From: JAAYEA01 sp012689325 | GTDB lineage: Bacteria > Chloroflexota > Anaerolineae > JAAYEA01 | Assembly (NCBI GenBank): GCA_036841525.1 | Contig: DAITVZ010000033.1 | Span: forward strand, 1 to 48,408 | Length of the DNA stretch: 48,408 bases | Reading direction: 5' to 3' | Shown: positions 8,494-16,423 of the stretch, in pieces | How positions within the stretch are numbered: position 1 is the first letter of the stretch | Layout: each line of letters opens with the position of its first letter | Position numbers and translations under genes: made by a program | The notes under the pieces: model-generated | What the model was told of the DNA's origin: nothing | Seen by the model: only the letters and a program-made list of their open reading frames with translations | Databases searched by the model: none

Positions 8494-9651
8494 ATGAAAA
8501 AGTGGTTGATCATCGGCGGGGCGCTGATCCTGCTCGTTGTGGGGGCCATCCTGGCCTATACCCGCTGGGGCGGGAGCAACGGCGCGAACACTGCCCAAGT
8601 GCGGCGGGGCGTCATCAGCGCCACGGTGGAGACCACCGGCAGCATCCGCCCCGCCCGGCAGGTGCGCCTATCGCCCCAGGTGACCGGGACGGTGGCGCGG
8701 GTGGCCGTCGCCACGGGCGACGTGGTCGAGCCGGGCGATCTCTTGCTCGAGCTGCGCGAGCCGGCGCTGGAGCGGGCGGTGCGCCAGGCCGAGCTGAGCC
8801 TGGAGATCCAGGAGCTGCAACTGCAGCAAGCCCGCTACGGCGGCAGCGACGCCGAGATCGCCATCGCCACGGCGCGGCTGCGCCAGGCCACCGTCGTCTT
8901 GCAGGCCGCGCAGGACGAATATGACCAGGTCGCGGATCAGGAAGGGGCCTCCACCAGCGACGAGGCCATCGCTCTCGAGGGCGCCAAGGTCAACTATGAG
9001 ATCGCCAAGGCCGGCTTTGACGGCGCGGTGAACGGCGCCGACGCCGACCGGATCGCCCTGCTGACCAAGCAGCGCGACCTGGCCGCGCTCGGCCTGGAGA
9101 GCGCCCGCGACCAACTCGCGCAGACGCGCCTGCTAGCCCCCTTCGCCGGGACGGTGCTGGCCATCGACGTCCGGCCCGAGGAGGCCGCCTACGCCCGCAA
9201 CCCGCTCCTGACGCTGGCGGACCTGACCCGGTTGGAGGTGGTGGCGCAGATCGACGAGATCGACATCGGCGCGGTGGCGGAGGGCCAAGAGGTAGAGATC
9301 ATGCTGGACGCCTTCCCCGGGCAGCGGCTGCGCGGGCAGATCAACCACATCGCCCCGGCCGCCACGCCCCAGCGCGGCAGCACGGTCTATGAGGCGACCA
9401 TCGCTTTCAGCGGCGAGGGGTTGCGCGTCCGCCCGGACATGGGCACCAACGTCACCATCATCACGCTGGCCAAAGAGGATGCGCTCCTGGTGCCAAATCG
9501 CGCCATCCAGCGCGTGGGCCAGGCGCAAGTGGTCCGGGTGCTGGAGGGGAGAAAGGCGCAGGAGCGCGAGGTGGTCGTGGGGCTATCCAACCGCGACGAG
9601 ACCGAGATCCTGGAGGGATTGCGGGAGGGCGAGACCGTGCTGCTCGAATAG
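8494..9651 (+). CDS. HlyD/MacA-type periplasmic adaptor, orphan
   Basis: I choose ATG 8494 (GAGG at 8481-8484, 9 nt away) over the in-frame GTG at 8485; this gives 385 residues. An N-terminal membrane helix (WLIIGGALILLVVGAILAYT) precedes a split lipoyl/barrel-sandwich domain (VETTGSIRPARQVRLSPQVTG, then LLAPFAGTVLAIDVRPEE) around a coiled-coil hairpin of about 110 residues, then a beta-barrel domain and a membrane-proximal domain ending EILEGLREGETVLL. Such adaptors link an inner-membrane ABC or RND pump to export. No pump gene follows: the next genes are on the other strand. A complete adaptor-ABC set exists at 27812-31328. In a lineage thought to lack a classical outer membrane, the adaptor may serve a single-membrane exporter. 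Confidence 0.85.
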   Translation: MKKWLIIGGALILLVVGAILAYTRWGGSNGANTAQVRRGVISATVETTGSIRPARQVRLSPQVTGTVARVAVATGDVVEPGDLLLELREPALERAVRQAELSLEIQELQLQQARYGGSDAEIAIATARLRQATVVLQAAQDEYDQVADQEGASTSDEAIALEGAKVNYEIAKAGFDGAVNGADADRIALLTKQRDLAALGLESARDQLAQTRLLAPFAGTVLAIDVRPEEAAYARNPLLTLADLTRLEVVAQIDEIDIGAVAEGQEVEIMLDAFPGQRLRGQINHIAPAATPQRGSTVYEATIAFSGEGLRVRPDMGTNVTIITLAKEDALLVPNRAIQRVGQAQVVRVLEGRKAQEREVVVGLSNRDETEILEGLREGETVLLE

Positions 9652-9658
9652 GCGCCGG

Positions 9659-9871
9659 CTAGGACTCCTCGAAAGGGGCGAGCTCGTCCCCCACCAACTG
9701 ATCCACCCTGAGCTGGGCCTCGTCCAGCTTGGTCTCGCACCAGCGCGCCAGCTTGACCCCCTCCTCAAAGAGCGCCAGCGACGCCTCTAGGTCCAGGCCG
9801 CCGGCCTCCAGGCGCTGCACGATCTCCTCCAACTGGGCAAAGGCCTGCTCAAAGCTCTGTTCCTCGCTCAT
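9659..9871 (-). CDS. xseB: exodeoxyribonuclease VII small subunit
   Basis: 70 residues with the full XseB pattern: FEQAFAQLEEIVQRLEAGGLDLEASLALFEEG, then a second helix with CETKLDEAQLRV. XseB chains coat the long helical arms of XseA and are needed for cleavage of single-stranded DNA to acid-soluble oligonucleotides. The start codon overlaps the end of xseA by 4 nt, giving translational coupling. The stop at 9659 lies only 8 bp from the stop of the convergent adaptor gene, leaving no room for a terminator outside coding sequence. Confidence 0.95.
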   Translation of the reverse strand: MSEEQSFEQAFAQLEEIVQRLEAGGLDLEASLALFEEGVKLARWCETKLDEAQLRVDQLVGDELAPFEES

Positions 9872-11085
9872 CGTTCCTCCTCCCGGCCCAGCACCAGCGC
9901 GCCAAAGGCGCCGTCGCGCACCTGGACCCTGACCTTGTCTCCAGCCGCCACCTGATCAACGCTGCTCACGATGCCATCATCCGCCCGGCGCACGATGGCA
10001 TAGCCCCGCTCCAGCGCCCGCAGGGGACTGAGGCTCTGCAAACGCAGCGTGTGGCCGCTGAGCCTCTCGCGCTGCAGGCACAGGCGATAGGCCATGGCCC
10101 GCGCGGCGCGCTCGGCCCGCTCGTCGAGGCGCTGGCGCCATTGGCCCAGGCTGTTGCGCGGCGAATGGTAGCCCAGCACCTGCCTCAGGTGGGCCAGCTC
10201 GCCGCGTTGGGCCTCCAACCGCCCCAGCATCTCCCCCGCCAGGCGCTCTTGCCAGAGCCCGACCTGCTCCCGCAGCGCCTCGCGGTCCGGTGTCGCCAAC
10301 TCGGCGGCCGCGGAGGGCGTGGGCGCCCGCACGTCCGCCACAAGATCGGCGATGGTGTAATCCGTCTCGTGGCCCACGCCCGAGATCACCGGCACCGGCG
10401 CGGCATGGATGGCCCGCGCCACGCCCTCGTCGTTGAACGCCCAAAGGTCCTCGATGGAGCCGCCGCCGCGGGCCACGATGACCAGGTCCACCTCCGGCCG
10501 GCGCCCCAGCCGCTCCAACGCCGACACGATCTGCGCGGGCGCCTCGGCGCCCTGGACCAGCGTGGGCGATAGGATCACCCGCACCAGGGGATACCGCCGC
10601 CGCAAGATGTTGAGGATATCGCGCAACGCCGCGCCCGTCGGCGAGGTGACCACGCCGATGCAGCGGGGCATGGGCGGCAGCGGGCGCTTGCGCTCCACCG
10701 CAAAGAGCCCTTCGGCGGCCAGGCGCTCCTTCAGCGCCTCGAAGGCGAGATAGAGCTGGCCGATGCCCTTGGGCTGGATGGCGTCCATGGTGAACTGATA
10801 GTTGCCGCCTGCCGCATAGACCGAGACGTGGCCGTGGACCAGCACCTCCTCGCCCGTGGAGGGCAAGTAGGCCTGGCGGACCACCATGGAGCGCCACATC
10901 ACGCAGCGGATTTGCGCGTCGGCGTCCTTGAGGGTGAGATAGACATGGCCCGCCGAGGAGCGGGTATAGTTGGAGACCTGGCCCACCAGCCAGAGATCCT
11001 GCAACAGCGGATTCCTCTCCAGCGTCTCTTGGACGTGGGCGGTGATTTCGCTGACGGTGTAGAAAACGGGGTCAAAGAGGTCCAT
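9868..11085 (-). CDS. xseA: exodeoxyribonuclease VII large subunit
   Basis: 405 residues. An N-terminal OB fold (LWLVGQVSNYTRSSAGHVY, then LKDADAQIRCVMWRS) binds single-stranded DNA. The catalytic domain has the conserved IGVVTSPTGAALRDILNIL, VARGGGSIEDLWAFNDE and PVISGVGHETDYTIADLVAD segments. The C-terminal coiled coil binds XseB, and the end GYAIVRRADDG is typical. The chain is slightly shorter than the E. coli protein (about 456 residues), mainly in the helical arm, which is common. It is preceded by a CheY-like gene 39 nt upstream on the same strand, so regulator-xseA-xseB may be one transcript. Confidence 0.95.
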   Translation of the reverse strand: MDLFDPVFYTVSEITAHVQETLERNPLLQDLWLVGQVSNYTRSSAGHVYLTLKDADAQIRCVMWRSMVVRQAYLPSTGEEVLVHGHVSVYAAGGNYQFTMDAIQPKGIGQLYLAFEALKERLAAEGLFAVERKRPLPPMPRCIGVVTSPTGAALRDILNILRRRYPLVRVILSPTLVQGAEAPAQIVSALERLGRRPEVDLVIVARGGGSIEDLWAFNDEGVARAIHAAPVPVISGVGHETDYTIADLVADVRAPTPSAAAELATPDREALREQVGLWQERLAGEMLGRLEAQRGELAHLRQVLGYHSPRNSLGQWRQRLDERAERAARAMAYRLCLQRERLSGHTLRLQSLSPLRALERGYAIVRRADDGIVSSVDQVAAGDKVRVQVRDGAFGALVLGREEER

Positions 11086-11124
11086 AGGTCCGCGTTCACC
11101 TACCGGATTCCAGGTCGCGCCGCC

Positions 11125-11514
11125 TCAGGCAGGCTGCAGCACCCTGTCGATCGAGCCCAATAGCTCGTCCACGGTAAAGGGCTTGCGCAGGTATCCGCTG
11201 GCCCCCTCCCGCATGGCCTCATTCAGCAACTGCTCCACCGCGTAGCCGGTCATCATGACCACCGGGATATCGGGGCGCAAGGCCTTCAGGGCGCGAAGCG
11301 CCCCCAAGCCATCCATGGCCGGCATCCGGATATCGAGAAACACCAGGTCAAAGGGCCCGCCCCGGATGCTCTCCAGCGCTTCCTCACCGCTGCCCGCGGT
11401 GCGCACATCGTAGCCCTTGGCGCCCAGCATGAAAGAGAACAGGGTCCGTATGCCGGGCTCGTCATCCACGACCAGAATGCGCCTTTTCCCGAGGCTCATG
11501 GGGCGCGCAGTCAT
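11125..11514 (-). CDS. single-domain CheY-like response regulator
   Basis: 129 residues that form just a receiver domain. The acidic pair Asp17-Asp18, the phosphoacceptor Asp61 (in LVFLDIRMPAMDG), Thr89 and Lys111 (in YLRKPF) are all present, so it should be phosphorylatable. There is no output domain, so it must act by protein contact or within a phosphorelay. No kinase is adjacent; the nearest histidine kinase gene in the window, at 19119, has no regulator beside it, and a pairing of the two is only a possibility. It lies upstream of xseA on the same strand. Confidence 0.9.
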   Translation of the reverse strand: MTARPMSLGKRRILVVDDEPGIRTLFSFMLGAKGYDVRTAGSGEEALESIRGGPFDLVFLDIRMPAMDGLGALRALKALRPDIPVVMMTGYAVEQLLNEAMREGASGYLRKPFTVDELLGSIDRVLQPA

Positions 11515-11715
11515 GGTGTCCCCTCCCTATGCTGCTCTGGCTCCGAAAAGAGGGCTGGGCTCCGCCATCACATTCGCCAATCGCAGCACCTAACCGGCCA
11601 TCGGGGCTCTATGCCGGCGAGCGCGTCCAGTGCTAACCCAACCGGGCACACGAACAATTATACCACCACTCCGCCCCGCCCGGAAGACCAGCCAGGCCTG
11701 GGGACTCGCGCCCCA

Positions 11716-12129
11716 TCATTTGCCCATCAACACGCGGTAGCAGCCCGCCCAGGTCTCGGGGCTGCGCATCAGCTTGGTGATGCGGATGTCGGCAAAGTGA
11801 GGCATCAACTCGGCCAGTTGCGCGGGCAGCTCTTGCCACTTGTCCGCCTTGATGGTGGCCTCCATGCGATGGGCAGCTCCCCCAGACCACTCCCATTCGA
11901 GGCGGAAGCGGTCGGCCTTGAGGTAATAGTTGCGCTTCTCCCAGGGCTCCACGGTTCGTTCGATGGTATCCGAGATACCGCGCAGGCCGATGACCACCAG
12001 GGCGGCAAGGTCTTTGGCCTCGTCATCCAGCTCTTTTTTGCTCATCAGGTGCCGCAGCGCTTCCGCCACGGTGCGGCGCCACTGATTTCGTTCCTTAGCG
12101 GGGCTATCGGTGTTGATGACACGACCCAT
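11716..12129 (-). CDS. conserved-looking hypothetical protein
   Basis: 137 residues, mostly helical and charged, with no signal peptide or membrane helix. The SD GGAAGGAG lies just before ATG 12129, and a good promoter is visible upstream. The segments MGRVINTDSPAKERNQ, EAKDLAALVVIGLRGI and YYLKADRFRLEWEW look strongly constrained. From memory, similar short proteins occur in other Chloroflexota, but I cannot verify that here. I do not recognise a catalytic motif. It stands alone between the xse operon and the ATPase operon, transcribed away from the latter. Function unknown. Confidence 0.6.
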   Translation of the reverse strand: MGRVINTDSPAKERNQWRRTVAEALRHLMSKKELDDEAKDLAALVVIGLRGISDTIERTVEPWEKRNYYLKADRFRLEWEWSGGAAHRMEATIKADKWQELPAQLAELMPHFADIRITKLMRSPETWAGCYRVLMGK

Positions 12130-12156
12130 TTTTCGCTCCTTCCAGGTATCGGGGCA

Positions 12157-12184
12157 AGTATATCTGTTTAGTCGAGCCGGTCAA
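12157..12184 (-). promoter_or_regulatory. sigma70-type promoter for the hypothetical gene at 11716-12129
   Basis: Reading the minus strand: -35 TTGACC (12184-12179), a 16-bp spacer, -10 TATACT (12162-12157). The start codon follows 27 nt further on at 12129. It is divergent from the ATPase operon. Confidence 0.65.
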
Positions 12185-12274
12185 ATCCCTCGCCAGGGCG
12201 GCCGCCTGTCCCGCCGCGCTCCGCCAGCATTTCCGATTTGGCGCATACCAATGTGCCATTTTGCGATATCCGGG

Positions 12275-12280
12275 TATAAT
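12275..12280 (+). promoter_or_regulatory. candidate -10 box for the ATPase operon
   Basis: A perfect TATAAT lies 171 nt upstream of atpD on the correct strand in GC-rich surroundings. No convincing -35 hexamer sits at 16-18 bp (the sequence there is close to TGTGCC), and no extended -10 TG is present, so it may need an activator. The 322-bp space 12130-12451 holds this box, the divergent promoter at 12157-12184 and the structured leader. Confidence 0.45.
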
Positions 12281-12451
12281 GTGGTGGGGTTGCTGAACCC
12301 CCAATAGGAGGGCACAGAAAAGGCCAACGCGGCGGCGTGGCGCCCCTGGAGCAACCAGAGGGCGCTGGAAGCCCGTCGGTCACAGCGTGAAATGGACGTT
12401 CTCGCCATGAGCGGGAGCTGACCCCTCAAACGCCAGGGAGGTCACGAAAGG
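12281..12451 (+). promoter_or_regulatory. structured 5' leader of the ATPase operon
   Basis: About 165 nt of untranslated RNA are expected. The clearest element is a hairpin at 12340-12365: GCGCCC pairs with GGGCGC, and CTGG with CCAG, around a 5-nt loop with one bulged A. A smaller TCAC/GTGA hairpin follows near 12380. No U-run follows the big hairpin, so it is not a simple terminator. I compared it by eye with the riboswitch classes I remember and found no match. The atpD SD (GGGAGGT, 12436-12442) lies 9 nt before the start codon. Confidence 0.5.
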
Positions 12452-13840
12452 ATGAGGATTGGCCGCGTCGGTCGGGTAATGGGCGTGGTGGTCGATGTGC
12501 AGTTCGCCGTGGGCGACCTGCCAAGCATCAACAATGCCCTGCTGATCCAGCCAGAGGGACAACCGGACATCGTGCTGGAAGTGCAGGAGCACATCGATCC
12601 GCGCACGGTGCGCTGCGTGGCCATGTCCTCCACCTCTGGCCTGGACCGGAGCATGAAGGTGACCGATACCGGCGAGCCGATCAAGGTGCCGGTGGGCCAA
12701 GCCACCCTGGGCCGGATGTTCAACGTGCTGGGCGAGCCGATCGACGGCCTGCCTCCCCTGGAGAACGCGGAACGACGCGCCATCCATAACCCTTCCCCGC
12801 CTCTACAGCAACTGCGGCCCTCGCAAGAGATCCTCGTCACCGGCCTCAAAGTCATCGACCTGCTCACGCCCTATGGCCGCGGCAGCAAGATCGGCTTCTT
12901 TGGCGGCGCAGGCGTGGGCAAGACGGTGCTGGTCACCGAGCTGATCCGCAACACCATCAGCGTCAACCAGGGGATTGCCGTCTTTGCCGGCGTCGGCGAG
13001 CGCACCCGCGAGGGCCACGAGCTGTGGGAAGAGATGAGATCCAGCGGCGTGCTGGAGAACACCATCCTCATCTTTGGCCAGATGAACGAGCCGCCCGGGG
13101 CGCGCATGCGCACCCCGCTGACGGCCCTCACCATGGCCGAGCACTACCGCGACCAGAACAAGCAGGACGTCCTGCTCTTCATCGATAACATCTATCGCTA
13201 CATCCAGGCGGGGTCCGAGGTCTCGGCCCTGCTCGGCCGGGTGCCCAGCGCCGTGGGCTATCAGCCCACCCTGGCCACCGAGATGGGCGAGCTGCAAGAG
13301 CGCATCGCGACCACCAGCGGCGGCGCCGTCACCTCGGTGCAGGCGATCTATGTGCCCGCCGACGATGTGACCGACCCGGGCGTGGCCGCCGCTTTTAGCC
13401 ACCTGGACGCCGTCACCAACTTGTCGCGCAAGCTCTCCAGCCAGGGCTTTTACCCCGCCGTGGACCCGCTGACCTCTTCCTCCAAGATGCTGGAACCCTA
13501 TATCGTCGGCTGGGACCACTATCAGGTGGCGCAAGACGTGCTGGCGATCCTGCAAAAGTACGAAGAGCTCCAGGATATCATCTCGATCCTGGGCACCGAG
13601 GAGCTTTCCGAGGAAGACCGGCGCACCGTGCGGCGGGCCAGGCGGGTGCAGCGGTTCCTGACCCAGCCGTTCTTTGTCACGGAGCAGTTCACCGGGCTGA
13701 GCGGGCGGCTTGTCCCCTTGGAAGAGACGGTGCGCGGCTTTAGGAGCATCGTCGAGGGCCAGTATGATGACCTGCCCGAACAAGCCTTCTACATGGTGGG
13801 CACCATCGACGAGGCCGTCGAGAAGGCCAAGCAGCTATGA
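12452..13840 (+). CDS. atpD: N-type ATPase subunit beta
   Basis: 462 residues. The catalytic subunit of the rotary F1-like head. The Walker A loop GGAGVGKT is at 151-158; GERTREGHELW carries the catalytic glutamate; LLFIDNIYRYIQAGSEVSA is Walker B and onward, and GRVPSAVGYQPTL is the nucleotide-binding signature. Being the first gene of the operon, before epsilon, is the hallmark order of N-ATPases (D-C-Q-R-B-E-F-A-G), a horizontally spread group of ion-pumping F-type enzymes. The chain has diverged from standard beta (for example DNIYRYIQ in place of DNIFRFTQ). It overlaps atpC by 4 nt (ATGA). Confidence 0.95.
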   Translation: MRIGRVGRVMGVVVDVQFAVGDLPSINNALLIQPEGQPDIVLEVQEHIDPRTVRCVAMSSTSGLDRSMKVTDTGEPIKVPVGQATLGRMFNVLGEPIDGLPPLENAERRAIHNPSPPLQQLRPSQEILVTGLKVIDLLTPYGRGSKIGFFGGAGVGKTVLVTELIRNTISVNQGIAVFAGVGERTREGHELWEEMRSSGVLENTILIFGQMNEPPGARMRTPLTALTMAEHYRDQNKQDVLLFIDNIYRYIQAGSEVSALLGRVPSAVGYQPTLATEMGELQERIATTSGGAVTSVQAIYVPADDVTDPGVAAAFSHLDAVTNLSRKLSSQGFYPAVDPLTSSSKMLEPYIVGWDHYQVAQDVLAILQKYEELQDIISILGTEELSEEDRRTVRRARRVQRFLTQPFFVTEQFTGLSGRLVPLEETVRGFRSIVEGQYDDLPEQAFYMVGTIDEAVEKAKQL

Positions 13841-14232
13841 CCGAGCGATTCGATCAAGCCACCGCTGTCTGGCTCCGCATCGTCACGCCGGAGCGAGTGC
13901 AGTTGGAGACCAGCGCGCACTGGGTCCAGGTGCCGACGGTGGAAGGGATGTTGGGCGTTTGGCCCTTGCATGCGCCCTTGATCAGCGCCGTCACGCCCGG
14001 AGAGGTCGAGTACGAGACAGCCGCCGGCATCCAGCATGTCTGGGTGGATAGCGGCATCCTCCATATCCGGCACGGCCAGGTGGTGGTGCTCACGGGCAGC
14101 CCGGAGCGCCTGCCCATGCCGGAAAGGGGCACGGCGGCCTGGGATCAGAGCATCGAGGACATGTCCGGCGCCCTCGGCGCCACCAGCGAGGGAGAAGAGG
14201 GAGCCTCGCCCGCCAAGGCCGGGCCAGCATGA
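13837..14232 (+). CDS. atpC: N-type ATPase subunit epsilon with shortened C-terminus
   Basis: 131 residues. Residues 7-88 form the usual N-terminal beta-sandwich (IVTPERVQLET, VPTVEGMLGVWPLHAPLI, then HVWVDSGILHIRHGQVVVL), which docks on gamma and the c-ring. The C-terminal 40 residues (PERGTAAWDQSIEDMS onward, ending EGEEGASPAKAGPA) lack the Ala/Arg-rich helical hairpin of canonical epsilon, the part that can lock the motor against ATP hydrolysis. This fits a pump that is allowed to run in the hydrolysis direction, but that is inference. It overlaps both neighbours by 4 nt. Confidence 0.9.
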   Translation: MTERFDQATAVWLRIVTPERVQLETSAHWVQVPTVEGMLGVWPLHAPLISAVTPGEVEYETAAGIQHVWVDSGILHIRHGQVVVLTGSPERLPMPERGTAAWDQSIEDMSGALGATSEGEEGASPAKAGPA

Positions 14233-14513
14233 GCGTGGACTGGGGCGCGCTGCCCAGCAGCCTGGCCATCGGCCTGCTGGCGTCCATGGTCTATTTCGGC
14301 GCGCTGGCGCTGATCGTGCGCCAACTCGGCGCGCTGACGCCCAAGCAAACCGTGTTGGTGACCTCCCTCAGCTTGCCCATCCGGCTAGGGCTACTGGGAC
14401 TAGTCATGGCTTGGGTGATACGCAGCAACGGCATGGTGGGGGCGTTGGGGCTGCTCCCCGGCGTGTTTATCAGTCGCTTCGCGATCCATTGCTGGCTAAC
14501 CAGATCAAGATAG
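14229..14513 (+). CDS. atpR: N-type ATPase membrane subunit AtpR
   Basis: 94 residues with three hydrophobic helices (about 8-30, 42-62 and 67-85). The segment PIRLGLLGLVMAWVI has an arginine in the middle of helix 2, and GVFISRFAIH has another in helix 3; membrane-embedded arginines are a feature of AtpR, which is proposed to interact with the c-ring glutamates. AtpR is unique to N-ATPases and, by position between atpC and atpB, confirms the operon type. The usual companion AtpQ (AtpI-like) is not present: atpC overlaps this gene directly. Confidence 0.8.
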   Translation: MSVDWGALPSSLAIGLLASMVYFGALALIVRQLGALTPKQTVLVTSLSLPIRLGLLGLVMAWVIRSNGMVGALGLLPGVFISRFAIHCWLTRSR

Positions 14514-14517
14514 GAAC

Positions 14518-15219
14518 ATGGGACTAGAAAGCATCTTTCCGCGCACGGTATTCCCCATATTCGGCATCCCCATCCAGGACATCGTTTTTCACACCTGGAT
14601 CGTGATGCTGGTCTTGGGGGTGCTGGCGTACTGGGCCGGAAAGAACCTGTCGCTGCGACCCAAACGCTGGCAGTATCCGATCGAGATCTTTGCCGAGTAC
14701 GTCAATGGGCTGCTGTCGCAGCGAATCCATAGGCATATCCCTGGCCTTTTCGATGTGGTGGCCACCTTTCTGCTCTATATCGCCGTATCCAACCTTTTGG
14801 GCCTGATCCCGGGGCTCAGGGCGCCCACGCGCAGTCTGAGCACCACCATCGCCTTATCTCTGTTTTCCTTTGCCGCGGTGCACTACTTTGGCGTCAAGGA
14901 GCGCGGGCTGGGGCGATATGCGCGCACCTTTGTCGAGCCGGTGGGGTGCATCCTGCCCCTCAACCTGCTGGGGCAGGTCAGCCGCACGGTGGCCATGGCG
15001 CTCCGTCTGTTTGGTAACGTCGTGGCCGGCGAATCCATTTCTGCCGTCCTCTTCCAACTCGTGCCGCTGATCGCGCCGCTGCCCTTCAACCTGCTGGGCA
15101 TGGTCACCGGCGTACTGCAGGCCCTGGTGTTCACCTATCTGACCATCGCCTTTATCGCCGACGCGGTGGGAGAGGAAGACGATTCGGCGGAGCAAGAGCT
15201 CATCCCCCCGGAGAGCTAA
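14518..15219 (+). CDS. atpB: N-type ATPase subunit a
   Basis: 233 residues and about six membrane helices. The stator channel arginine is in SRTVAMALRLFGNVVAGE, where R-x-x-x-x-x-L-R-L-F-G-N is the family signature and the arginine of LRLFGN faces the c-ring carboxylate. The last helix GVLQALVFTYLTIAFIADA matches the conserved second half-channel. The start ATG 14518 is 4 nt after the atpR stop (TAGGAAC); the SD is weak. Confidence 0.93.
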   Translation: MGLESIFPRTVFPIFGIPIQDIVFHTWIVMLVLGVLAYWAGKNLSLRPKRWQYPIEIFAEYVNGLLSQRIHRHIPGLFDVVATFLLYIAVSNLLGLIPGLRAPTRSLSTTIALSLFSFAAVHYFGVKERGLGRYARTFVEPVGCILPLNLLGQVSRTVAMALRLFGNVVAGESISAVLFQLVPLIAPLPFNLLGMVTGVLQALVFTYLTIAFIADAVGEEDDSAEQELIPPES

Positions 15220-15227
15220 GCGCGACG

Positions 15228-15285
15228 GAGCCTGGCGTTTCCAGGATCGCCGCGACAGATCGATAGAGGCTCGCCATCATTTTTT
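15228..15285 (+). promoter_or_regulatory. atpB-atpE intercistronic hairpin and U-run
   Basis: GAGCCT (15228-15233) can pair with AGGCTC (15267-15272), with an inner GGCG/CGCC stem, and six T follow at 15280-15285 just before the atpE SD TAGGAGAAGG. The loop is long, so termination would be weak. An mRNA processing or stability element that raises c-subunit output is an alternative. Confidence 0.4.
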
Positions 15286-15299
15286 AGGAGAAGGACAGC

Positions 15300-15575
15300 A
15301 TGTTCGAACTCGAACCCAATAGCCTATTCATGTTCGTCACCACCATCGTCGTGGGTTTCGCCATCGTCGGCGGCACCATCGCCGCCACCCTGGCCGAAGG
15401 GCGCGCCGTGGTGGCCGCCTTTGAAAGCATGGCTCGCCAGCCTAGCGTCGCGGACCGGATCTCGAGCATGATTTTCGTGACGCTGGCGATCCTCGAGTCC
15501 ACCGCCATCTATGTGCTGCTGATCTGCCTGATCCTGCTCTTCGCCAATCCCTTCAGGGGGCTGCTCGGCGGCTAG
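15300..15575 (+). CDS. atpE: N-type ATPase c-ring subunit
   Basis: 91 residues: two membrane helices joined by the polar loop MARQPS. Aligned by eye with the Ilyobacter tartaricus Na+ c-subunit, helix 2 carries Glu66-Ser67-Thr68 and Tyr71 (ILESTAIY), the ion-binding set. Helix 1 has Glu33 (LAEGRAV) at the place of the Na+-ligand Gln32. Two carboxylates at one site are typical of N-ATPases; the Burkholderia pseudomallei N-ATPase ring (17 subunits) was reported to be proton-specific, so Na+ transport must not be assumed. The spacing from the RQP loop to EST (17 residues) matches Ilyobacter exactly. A strong SD precedes the start. Confidence 0.95.
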   Translation: MFELEPNSLFMFVTTIVVGFAIVGGTIAATLAEGRAVVAAFESMARQPSVADRISSMIFVTLAILESTAIYVLLICLILLFANPFRGLLGG

Positions 15576-15650
15576 AAGCAGCGTTCGATCGCGTCCGGCG
15601 GCAGCCGAACCCTAGGCAGTGGACCTTGAGTTCAAGTAAGGAGATTCACC

Positions 15651-16423
15651 ATGCTCGATATCGATCCCATCTCGATCATCCTGCAGATCGTCAATTTCGC
15701 CTTGTTGGTGTACGTGCTTTCCAAGTTCCTGTTCAAGCCGCTCAAGAACACGGTGGAAGAGCGCGCGGCGGAGGTCGAGGGCACCCTGGATAGCGCGGCC
15801 CGGCGCGAGGCGGAGAGCTATGCCGCCAAGCGCGAGGTGGAACGGCGACTGAGCGAGGTCGAGAAGCAGGCCGAGGCGCTGATCAGCCAGGCCCAGCAAG
15901 AGGCGGAGCAGCAGCGCGCGAGCATTGTCAACGCCGCCCAGGAGCGCGCCACCGAGATCATCGCCAACGCCCAGAAAGAAGCGGAGCGGGAGCGCCTGGA
16001 CGCCTTGAGGGACAACTATGAACAGATCCTGGACACGGTGATTGACCTCGCCAGCGGCGTCTTGCGCTCGGTGACCGTCCGGCAAACCCACGACGACCTG
16101 GTCACCAACCTGGCTGCCTACGTCTGGCAGCGCCCGCCCGAAGAGGTGGCCGAGTACCGCCGCGCCCTCTCGGAGCGGGATCCTACCGTCTTTGTCTATA
16201 CCCCGGTGGCCCTGACCGATAGCCAGCGCAAAACCATCCAGGATACCCTGTCTTCGCTGGCCGACCGGCGCATCGAGCTGGAGGTACAGCAACAGCCCTC
16301 GCTCATCGCGGGGCTGCGCGTGCGCATCGGCGACCGCATCGTGGATAACAGCCTGCGGCGGCAGCTCGACCAGGTCCGCGACCAGGTCGGGCAAGACCTG
16401 CGGCAGCAATTGGGAATGCCTTC

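Noticed and set aside
12281..12451. A c-di-GMP, cobalamin, TPP, SAM or fluoride riboswitch in the ATPase leader
   Set aside because: The conserved cores of these classes as I remember them are not present; only generic hairpins are seen.
15300..15575. Firm assignment of the ATPase as Na+-translocating from the EST-Y motif
   Set aside because: Helix 1 has Glu and not Gln at the ligand position, and a characterised N-ATPase ring was reported as proton-specific. The coupling ion stays open.
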